Part shown: in pieces, positions 6,184 through 11,891 of the stretch
Layout: every line of letters starts with the position of its first letter
Position numbering within the stretch: position 1 is the first letter of the stretch
Assembly (NCBI GenBank): GCA_022705465.1
Contig: JAKJEK010000010.1
Coordinates: 1 to 13,432 of the forward strand
DNA from: Patescibacteria group bacterium
GTDB taxonomy: Bacteria > Patescibacteriota > UBA1384 > XYA2-FULL-43-10 > 1-14-0-10-43-13
Direction of reading: 5' to 3'
DNA: 13,432 bases
Program-made: the position numbers and the translations under genes
Notes under the pieces: model-generated
The model's database searches: none
The model's input: the letters and a program-made list of their open reading frames with translations, nothing else
What the model was told of the DNA's origin: nothing

Positions 6184-6750
6184 CTACTTGGCTAAATTTT
6201 TTAAGCACCACCGAATCCTGTCTTCAACAGAGGCAAGATCGGATGGAGCTTTCGAGACAACTTTGCTAATCTCGAATCTTTTGTATCCCAAAGCCACCAG
6301 AGCGTCAACGACCTCGTCTGAGATGTCCATCTGCTCCAGCACTGATGTGCTTTCAATACCAGCAACTTTTGATTTAAGTTCTAATACAATCTTTGCGGCG
6401 ACTTTCTTGCCAATGCCAGGAATAGCAACAAAGAATGATAAATTGTCACCGACGATAGCTGAAACAATGTTCTCCACCGACCCGGCAGACATAATCACCA
6501 TCGCTGCTTTTGGTCCAACGCCATTTACTGATATGAGCTTCTGGAATAACTCCAGCTCATCATGGGTTTCAAAACCGTATAAATCCTGAGAATCCTCACG
6601 AATGTGGTGATGAGTAAAAAAGGTTTTAGCCGCACCAACAGAGAAGCTATCATCTATCTTGGCAAATATTTTGTAGCCGACCCCACCAGTGTCGATTATT
6701 GCCGCACCGCCACGAACGAAAACAACTCTACCAGAAATATAGGATATCAT
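6184..6750 (-). CDS. ruvA: Holliday junction branch migration protein RuvA
   Basis: RuvA binds four-way junctions as a tetramer and loads RuvB rings. The 188-residue protein shows the three expected parts. An N-terminal OB fold begins MISYISGRVV, with DTGGVGYKI and the acidic/aromatic EDSQDLYGF (about residues 1-62). Two helix-hairpin-helix motifs follow, VNGVGPKAA (75-83) and IPGIGKKVA (110-118). The small RuvB-contacting domain III contains DEVVDALVALGYKRFEISK (about 145-163). It is slightly shorter than the E. coli protein (203 aa), mostly in the linker before domain III. The Shine-Dalgarno is weak (AAAGAAAG). A good -10 sits at the end of the preceding glycosyltransferase gene, so ruvA probably starts its own transcript. 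Confidence 0.97.
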   Translation of the reverse strand: MISYISGRVVFVRGGAAIIDTGGVGYKIFAKIDDSFSVGAAKTFFTHHHIREDSQDLYGFETHDELELFQKLISVNGVGPKAAMVIMSAGSVENIVSAIVGDNLSFFVAIPGIGKKVAAKIVLELKSKVAGIESTSVLEQMDISDEVVDALVALGYKRFEISKVVSKAPSDLASVEDRIRWCLKNLAK

Positions 6751-6793
6751 AACGACATCTTTCTTTGTTAATGGAAGCTAGTTCAATAAAGGC

Positions 6794-6823
6794 ATTATAC
6801 TAGATTTTTGAGCACACTGTAAG
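6794..6823 (-). promoter_or_regulatory. Candidate promoter for the ruvA operon
   Basis: On the minus strand CTTACA (6823-6818, four of six to TTGACA) and TATAAT (6799-6794, perfect) are separated by 18 bases. The -10 overlaps the stop codon of the upstream glycosyltransferase (GTATAA T). The predicted start is near 6787, leaving a leader of about 36 nt before ruvA. No terminator separates the two genes, so read-through is also possible. Confidence 0.5.
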
Positions 6824-7859
6824 CTTGGGTAGCTTTGCGATAGGCATCAAGATAACCTAGCATCATTGTTTCCGGGGTGAAATGCTTCTCAACATGCTCC
6901 CGGCACCGCCGGCGATTGATCCGACCAATCTCCCCAACACATTGAATCATTTCCTCAAGATCATCACAGATATAACCGGTCTCCTCATTGATGATTATTT
7001 CCGGCACAGAGCCGCGGCGAAGGGCAACAACAGGGGTGCCGCAAGCCATAGCCTCAACAAAATACAGGCCAAATGGCTCCTCCCATTGGATAGGAGCAAC
7101 TAAGGCTTTAGCATTACGAAGTAGATCAACCTTCTCCTTGTGATCCACTTCGCCCAAGAACTTAATCTGACGACCGTCAATTAAAGGTTCTATTTTAGTT
7201 GTGAAGTACTCCTCATCAACCGCATCAACCTTAGCCGCCATCATTAACGTCTCCCCACTCTTTTTAGCGATTTCAATTGCCTGGAGGGGGCCCTTTTCCG
7301 GGGACATTCTGCCAAGGAAAGCCAAGTACTCCCCCGTTTCATAAGAAGGAGAAAATCGATCAACCTCGATGCCGTTATATACGTTAGCGATGTAATTTAA
7401 TTGCGGGAGTGGTTCGCGTTGTTTAAGGCTAATACTAACATAATTAGCCCCGCTGAACAGTTGATAGTACTTATCCTGGTGATTGATGTTTAATGGGCCA
7501 TGTAAGGTAGTAACAACCGGCATGCCGACAATCTTCTCGAAAGGCAACATTCTCCAACCAATATGGTTGTGCAGAACATCGAACCGGTTTTCTGAAAGAA
7601 AGTCCAGCACCCGGCCAATACCAATATACTTGAAAGAATCTCGAACGCTCTTCTCTTTCATTTCCGGCAAAGTACGAAGGGCAGCCGGAAAGATTGGTTC
7701 GAGTTTGGCGCTAGTTGATGAGTCTCCTGTCGCCAGCAACACAACATCATGACCAGCCTTTACTAATTGTTCAGTCAGAGTGAATACAACGCGCTCGGTG
7801 CCGCCATAACGCTTAGGCGGTACCGGTTCTTCGAACGGGGCCAGCATTGCTATCCGCAT
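6795..7859 (-). CDS. GT4 family glycosyltransferase (YGGTE type)
   Basis: A 354-residue GT-B glycosyltransferase of family GT4. The N-terminal acceptor domain begins MRIAMLAPFEEPVPPKRYGGTERVV, whose PPxxYGGTE signature is typical of one GT4 branch. The C-terminal donor domain has FLGRMSPEKGP (181-191) and a complete E-x7-E motif (Glu261, Glu269 in EEPFGLYFVEAMACGTPVVA). It should be a cytoplasmic or membrane-associated retaining enzyme using an NDP-sugar; donor and acceptor cannot be deduced. I chose the ATG at 7859 because AGGAAGG lies eight or so bases before it and the protein then starts as family members do. An upstream in-frame ATG at 7991 would add 44 unrelated residues read through the preceding gene. 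With this start it overlaps that gene by 47 bases, a longer overlap than usual. Confidence 0.9.
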   Translation of the reverse strand: MRIAMLAPFEEPVPPKRYGGTERVVFTLTEQLVKAGHDVVLLATGDSSTSAKLEPIFPAALRTLPEMKEKSVRDSFKYIGIGRVLDFLSENRFDVLHNHIGWRMLPFEKIVGMPVVTTLHGPLNINHQDKYYQLFSGANYVSISLKQREPLPQLNYIANVYNGIEVDRFSPSYETGEYLAFLGRMSPEKGPLQAIEIAKKSGETLMMAAKVDAVDEEYFTTKIEPLIDGRQIKFLGEVDHKEKVDLLRNAKALVAPIQWEEPFGLYFVEAMACGTPVVALRRGSVPEIIINEETGYICDDLEEMIQCVGEIGRINRRRCREHVEKHFTPETMMLGYLDAYRKATQAYSVLKNLV

Positions 7860-9108
7860 GATTTTCCTTCCTGTCGATATGTCTGTTGAAATGATAGATA
7901 TACTGCTTTGATATCTTTTCCCAATTGAATAGCTTATCGACACGCTCAACACATTTGTTAGAGTAGTAGAGTTTCCCATTTTCCAGCACATCAGTCAACT
8001 TTTCGGCAAGGTCTGCCTGGTTCCTTACCTCTGCTAAACGACCAGTAATTCTGTCCTGGACGGTGTATTGCAGTCCACCAGTCCGTGAGGCCACAACTGG
8101 CGTGCCGCAAGCCATCGACTCGAGCGGAACAATGCCAAATGGCTCATAATAAGACGGCACAACACAAACGTCAGCAGCACTGTAATAATATGGAAGCTCT
8201 TTTTGAGGCTTTGGACCAAGATGTGCAACATGATTGCCTAGGCCAAGCTCGCTAATTAGTTGCTGCTGGCGATTGATGTCTTCGATCTCCAGTCGTTTGA
8301 CTGAATCAGTCTTTCCGCCTCCAATAATTACTAAACGACTTCGCGGATACTGTTTTAGAACAGACTGGAAGGCAAACAGCAAGGTATTAATTCCCTTCCG
8401 CCATTCAATCCGGCCCACGTATAACAGTACTTTTTCATCTTCTGATATTCGCAAACGCCGGCGAACTCGATAGTAATTTCTGGGGTAAAATATTTTTTGG
8501 TCGACACCAATTGGAATCACGGAAATCTTTCCCGGATTAACATTGAATAGTTTAATAATAGTATCTTTTTCAACGGGACTGGTAGCAATAATTCCGGTCG
8601 CCTCTTTAGCGATTTTTTCCTCAGAAGCATTGCGCTCCTCATAGAGCACCAGCCCATTTCCCAATTTATTATAGTTCTGTAAGGTGTCGCGCCTGATCTG
8701 CCCAAGTGAATGATAGACATGATAATGCGGAAGTCCATACTTTTTGGCGATGGCGAGTCCAGCTAAACCAGAGTACCAGTAGTTCGTGTGAATCAAATCA
8801 TATTGAATGTTTTCTCGTTCCATCCGGCGCATGATGTTGTTAGTGAACTCATCAAGTACTGTTAAAAACTGCTCTTTCGGTAGATAACGCTTCGGCCCAG
8901 CTTTGACACGAATGACCCGGACATGATGGTTAATTGTTCTGATTTCTTTCTTGGTTTTTCTGTCCCACCTGGTATAGATATCGACAAAAACCCCTGAACG
9001 CGCAAGAAAACGCGCCAGGTAATATACGTAGATATTCTGACCTCCAGCTTCTTTTGATCCAATGTCGGCTAGTGGGTCTGAATGGTCTGAAATCATTAAG
9101 ATTCGCAT
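7813..9108 (-). CDS. GT4 glycosyltransferase, MshA/sucrose-phosphate-synthase-like
   Basis: A 431-residue GT4 enzyme. MRILMISDHSDP at the start, GSKEAGGQNIYVYYLARFLA (17-36) and HTNYWYSGLAG (107-117) form the N-terminal signature of the MshA / sucrose-phosphate synthase branch. The donor domain has YVGRIEWRKGINTLL (230-244) and an intact E-x7-E (Glu322, Glu330 in YEPFGIVPLESMACGTPVVA). By family it transfers a sugar from an NDP donor with retention. Mycothiol or sucrose synthesis is not implied, as no partner gene is present. AGGG lies eight bases before the ATG at 9108. A promoter candidate and structured leader precede it. The last 22 or so residues are charged, not conserved-looking, and overlap the start of the next glycosyltransferase, whose Shine-Dalgarno lies in this coding end. 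Confidence 0.92.
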   Translation of the reverse strand: MRILMISDHSDPLADIGSKEAGGQNIYVYYLARFLARSGVFVDIYTRWDRKTKKEIRTINHHVRVIRVKAGPKRYLPKEQFLTVLDEFTNNIMRRMERENIQYDLIHTNYWYSGLAGLAIAKKYGLPHYHVYHSLGQIRRDTLQNYNKLGNGLVLYEERNASEEKIAKEATGIIATSPVEKDTIIKLFNVNPGKISVIPIGVDQKIFYPRNYYRVRRRLRISEDEKVLLYVGRIEWRKGINTLLFAFQSVLKQYPRSRLVIIGGGKTDSVKRLEIEDINRQQQLISELGLGNHVAHLGPKPQKELPYYYSAADVCVVPSYYEPFGIVPLESMACGTPVVASRTGGLQYTVQDRITGRLAEVRNQADLAEKLTDVLENGKLYYSNKCVERVDKLFNWEKISKQYIYHFNRHIDRKENHADSNAGPVRRTGTA

Positions 9109-9128
9109 AATACCAGCCCTGCCGCCAC
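9096..9128 (-). CDS. Possible 10-codon leader ORF overlapping the GT4 start
   Basis: On the minus strand GGAGG (9137-9133) is followed after four bases by GTG (9128), opening a ten-codon frame MAAGLVLCES. It ends in TAA, overlapping by TAATG the fifth codon (ATG) of the GT4 gene, in a different frame. The Shine-Dalgarno is the best in this leader and is too far (24 nt) to serve the GT4 ATG itself. It might couple or limit translation of the GT4 gene. It could easily be chance, because such short frames are common. Confidence 0.2.
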   Translation of the reverse strand: MAAGLVLCES

Positions 9129-9192
9129 TATGCCTCCCCAGGGCAAACCCCTCGATGTCAGCATTGATTACTTGTTAATGTGCACTTACGAC

Positions 9193-9226
9193 CGCCGTGA
9201 TCTATGGCAAGGGAATCGGCACGGCG
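9193..9226 (-). promoter_or_regulatory. 5'-leader hairpin upstream of GT4 gene
   Basis: A perfect 7-bp GC-rich stem, CGCCGTG pairing with CACGGCG, encloses a 20-nt loop. It begins almost exactly at the transcript start predicted from the -10 at 9236-9231. A hairpin at the very 5' end could stabilise the mRNA or take part in regulation. No known riboswitch class is matched. Confidence 0.35.
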
Positions 9227-9230
9227 TTCA

Positions 9231-9259
9231 ATTATAGCAAAAGCAGAGAGAAAAGCACA
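9231..9259 (-). promoter_or_regulatory. Extended -10 promoter candidate for the 7813-9108 gene
   Basis: The minus strand reads TTTTGCTATAATTG: a perfect TATAAT (9236-9231) with an upstream TGC, the extended -10 form, which needs little -35 help. At 17 bp upstream there is only a poor TGTGCT (9259-9254). A perfect 6-bp inverted repeat, GCTGAC/GTCAGC (9264-9277), lies just upstream of the -35 position and could be an activator site. It comes right after the terminator of the preceding operon, which supports a new transcription unit. Confidence 0.5.
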
Positions 9260-9296
9260 GGCGGCTGACGTGTCAGCGTATATGGTTCTCCCACAC

Positions 9297-9336
9297 ACTA
9301 AAAACTACTCGCGTAACCCGTGGAGTAGTTTTTAGT
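9297..9336 (-). terminator. Bidirectional intrinsic-terminator-like hairpin
   Basis: ACTAAAAACTACTC (9297-9310) pairs perfectly over 14 bases with GAGTAGTTTTTAGT (9323-9336) around a 12-nt loop. Because the stem contains A5/T5, a T run follows the GC-containing part on either strand. It lies about 112 bp past the stop of the 9449-10633 gene and before the next promoter candidate, as expected for the end of the three-gene glycosyltransferase operon. Confidence 0.8.
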
Positions 9337-9448
9337 TAATAGCAATAGATCGAAACTGATTTATATGACGTTATATCCAAAACAAACCTGGATTATTAAA
9401 ACGCGAACAATCATTGAAAGCCGAGCTTTCTGGCGTCTGAGCTATCGA

Positions 9449-10633
9449 CTAGCGCGCCAGCTGATCAAATACATCAAGAAAACGTTGTCCGATCTGGGGC
9501 CAGTGAATATTGCTGCCAAACTTCTCAGCATTTTGGCGATACTGTTTGACTAATTCCGGTTGGGCCACCAAACGCCCGACAACACGTTTAATCGATTGTT
9601 CATCACGGAATTCAATCAATTCACCAATTCCAAACCGCTTTACGAGCTCTGATGCAAAAATGTAAGGCGTTGAAACCACACAACAACCGGCGGCTAAAGC
9701 ATAACTAAGAGTGCCAGAGCTGACCTGCTCTTTGGCATAGTAAGGCGTTATGTATATGTCTGTATTTGCCAAATAGCGATATATTTCTTCGAATGTTAAA
9801 TAACGGTTGTCAAAAACGACGCGATCGGCCACGCCCCGGTCTTTTGCCAGCTGTTTTAAGCCAGTCAGATATTCATCTGACTTTTTGGGGTGCATCCGAC
9901 CAGCAATCAGGTATTTGACCGAAACCTCCGGATTCTGCTTGATGATAGCAGGCAGGGCTCGAATTACGTATTCGAGGCCTTTTTTCGGCGAGATTAAACC
10001 AAAAGAGGAGATAACGAAATCATTTTTCTCAAAGCCAATAGCTTCTTTCGCTCGACGATAGCCGCTCTTGCCGACTTCGGTCAGCACGGGGGCGCCATGG
10101 GGGATCACTACGACCTGGTCCGGAGAAACCTGGTAATGATGAATTAAGTACTCTCTGGCAGTTTCGGTCATCACTGTAATGATCCTTACCTGGCGGAAGA
10201 TTTGCTGGAGTAGTTTCTTGCGGCTGCGAAATCTCTTCGGAACAATAACAAACGGCTCGGTTTGGTGAATAGGCACTGTGTGTAACGTGAGTACGACTGG
10301 CTTGTTCAGGGATTGAAGAAGATCTAGCAACTTGCGTCCGTTAAACCCGCCAAAGATACCGAACTCGTGTTGAATGCATACCACGTCAGCATCGGAAGCA
10401 TTAATTAATTCGGCAGCCTTGGAATAATCCCCGCTCTCCTCCTGTCTGATTACGCACTTCACAGCATCAGGATAGTCATAACCCCCATCGTCGTCCATTG
10501 CGCAAACCAAAAACTCACTGCGTTGGTCCGCTGCCTTAATTGCGTCCATGAGATTATCGGTAAAAGTCGCGATACCGCACATGCGCGGGACATAGCTTGA
10601 TATAAACCAGATTTTGTGTGGTTTCATTGTCAT
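9449..10633 (-). CDS. GT4-like glycosyltransferase, PRxCGIATF family
   Basis: A 394-residue GT-B glycosyltransferase. It begins with WFISSYVPRMCGIATFTDNL (9-28), the signature of a GT4 branch, followed by CIQHEFGIFGGFNG (86-99), PVVLTLHTVP (112-121), VVIPHGAP (175-182), ISSFGLISPKKGLEYV (208-223) and AGRMHP (244-249). At the place of the usual E-x7-E it has Glu302 then VSSGTLSYALAAG, with Ser310 in place of the second Glu. Its tandem neighbours share this SGTL/SGSL pattern. The ATG at 10633 follows the upstream stop by two bases with no Shine-Dalgarno; a second ATG two codons later is equally possible. Translation is probably coupled. A terminator lies downstream. Donor and acceptor are unknown. 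Confidence 0.88.
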   Translation of the reverse strand: MTMKPHKIWFISSYVPRMCGIATFTDNLMDAIKAADQRSEFLVCAMDDDGGYDYPDAVKCVIRQEESGDYSKAAELINASDADVVCIQHEFGIFGGFNGRKLLDLLQSLNKPVVLTLHTVPIHQTEPFVIVPKRFRSRKKLLQQIFRQVRIITVMTETAREYLIHHYQVSPDQVVVIPHGAPVLTEVGKSGYRRAKEAIGFEKNDFVISSFGLISPKKGLEYVIRALPAIIKQNPEVSVKYLIAGRMHPKKSDEYLTGLKQLAKDRGVADRVVFDNRYLTFEEIYRYLANTDIYITPYYAKEQVSSGTLSYALAAGCCVVSTPYIFASELVKRFGIGELIEFRDEQSIKRVVGRLVAQPELVKQYRQNAEKFGSNIHWPQIGQRFLDVFDQLAR

Positions 10634-10635
10634 TG

Positions 10636-11847
10636 TTATTTGGATAAGCTTGAAATTATTTCGGCTTTGCTAATCGATTTATCATTTACAACACGATTGA
10701 AAAGATCGATATACTGTTTGGCAACCTTTGACCAGGTCTGCTTGCGGGCGTAACTGTAAGCCAAATTTTGCATGCGATGACGTGCAACCGGGTGGTCAAT
10801 CAGGTGAAGTATTGCTTTGCTCAATTCCTCAGAATCCTCCGGAGGGACTATGATTCCCCTACGATCAGCCAAGGCTTCTCGGGCATAATCAAATGGAGTG
10901 GCAATACAAGCCCGACCGGCAGCCATGGCATAAATCAAACTACCGCTGGACACCTGGCTCATTACCAGAAACGGAGCAACAAAAATGTTGGTAGCCATTA
11001 AATAGTTGAGAAGATCGGTGTAGTTGACAAATTTATTGATAAATTTGACATTCTTGGTCAACTTATACTCACGAACTTTGTCTTTTAGCATCTGATAGTA
11101 TTCAGGCGAACGTTGTGGATGGGCGCGACCAATAATTAACAACTTGGCCTTAGGATACTTCGCCACCACATCACGCATGGCTTCAACAAGGTACTCATAG
11201 CCTTTCTTTGGCCTAACTAAACCGAAGGATGAAATTATAAAATCGTCACGGGAGAAACCCATCATCTCCTTAAAAAAGGTGGTTGAGTACTTTGGTACAT
11301 TTGGGGCGCCATGAGGGATAACATCAACCATCTCTGGAGAGATTCCGTAATCGCGCACAAGAAAATCTTTTGCCACTTCAGCTAAGACCACTACCTTGTA
11401 GGATCGATCGCAAATTTCCCGTACCACCTGGCGATGATTTTCGGGAGGATTTTCATAGACCATATGAAGCGTGGTAACTGCAGGTTTTTTCAGCGCGCGC
11501 ATAAACTCCAAGAAATTTTTTCCATCATCCTGACCAAGGGTAGTAGGGTTAACCTTACTACCGTAGAGGCCAAACTCATGCTGAACATCAACAAGCTGAG
11601 CGTCGCTTTGGTTAATGACCTCAGCCGCCTTTTTGTAACCATCTATATCCCGGTCGTGAAAGTTATACTTAACAGAGGTTGAGTAACGGTAAGCATCTTT
11701 TTGATCATCGATCGCGATCACAAAATCCTTCAGATCGGGCAAGCGATCCTTGATGGTTTTTTTGAGCGCTACCGAGTAGGTGGCAATCCCACAGGCTTTA
11801 GGTAGATACGAGGTAAAGTGGGCAATTGATTGCAGCTCAACTTTCAT
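10636..11847 (-). CDS. GT4-like glycosyltransferase, paralogue of the next gene
   Basis: A 403-residue GT-B protein closely resembling the 9449-10633 product in layout. It has FTSYLPKACGIATYSVAL (11-28), VDVQHEFGLYG (86-96), AVTTLHMVYENPP (123-135), DVIPHGAPN (175-183), FIISSFGLVRPKKGYEYL (203-220) and IIGRAHPQRSPEY (238-250). In place of E-x7-E it has MSQVSSGSLIYAMAAG (296-311), so neither Glu is kept. ATPFDYAREALADRRG then matches the family's usual TPxxYAxExLxxGRG. The ATG at 11847 has a strong Shine-Dalgarno (AAGGAG) seven bases upstream, in the 44-bp gap after the fused glycosyltransferase gene. It is the middle gene of a three-GT operon. Glycosyl transfer is inferred from fold; the sugar is unknown. 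Confidence 0.88.
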   Translation of the reverse strand: MKVELQSIAHFTSYLPKACGIATYSVALKKTIKDRLPDLKDFVIAIDDQKDAYRYSTSVKYNFHDRDIDGYKKAAEVINQSDAQLVDVQHEFGLYGSKVNPTTLGQDDGKNFLEFMRALKKPAVTTLHMVYENPPENHRQVVREICDRSYKVVVLAEVAKDFLVRDYGISPEMVDVIPHGAPNVPKYSTTFFKEMMGFSRDDFIISSFGLVRPKKGYEYLVEAMRDVVAKYPKAKLLIIGRAHPQRSPEYYQMLKDKVREYKLTKNVKFINKFVNYTDLLNYLMATNIFVAPFLVMSQVSSGSLIYAMAAGRACIATPFDYAREALADRRGIIVPPEDSEELSKAILHLIDHPVARHRMQNLAYSYARKQTWSKVAKQYIDLFNRVVNDKSISKAEIISSLSK

Positions 11848-11891
11848 AATTCTCCTTCAGATTTTGCAGGTGGGGAAACCCGCCAATGATG

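Larger units (their letters stand above)
9109..9448. other. 340-bp intergenic region between two GT operons
   Basis: No protein gene is convincing here. From right to left (direction of transcription) it holds about 112 bp after the upstream operon's last stop, including a GAAAGC-CGA-GCTTTC hairpin (9416-9430) without a T tract. Then come the strong terminator (9297-9336), an isolated palindrome GCTGAC-GT-GTCAGC (9264-9277), an extended -10 (9231-9236) and a leader of about 115 nt. The leader starts with the stem CGCCGTG/CACGGCG (9193-9226). No tRNA, SRP RNA, RNase P or recognised riboswitch was found. Confidence 0.7.

Noticed and set aside
7860..7991. N-terminal extension of the 6795-7859 glycosyltransferase to an ATG at 7991
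   Set aside because: The added 44 residues are not family-like and lie wholly within the preceding GT4 gene. The internal ATG has a strong Shine-Dalgarno.
9138..9150. c-di-GMP (GEMM) riboswitch suggested by AGGGCAAACC on the + strand
   Set aside because: Only this short string matches. The GAAA tetraloop, the CGCAAAGCC segment and the second stem of GEMM are missing, and the strand is opposite to the genes.
9416..9430. Second terminator GAAAGC-CGA-GCTTTC after the 9449-10633 gene
   Set aside because: A perfect short hairpin, but no T run follows on the minus strand. The 14-bp hairpin at 9297-9336 is far better.
9365..9553. Open frame of 62 codons on the + strand in the GT intergenic region
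   Set aside because: It runs antisense into the end of a well-supported glycosyltransferase, has no Shine-Dalgarno and no recognisable protein features.
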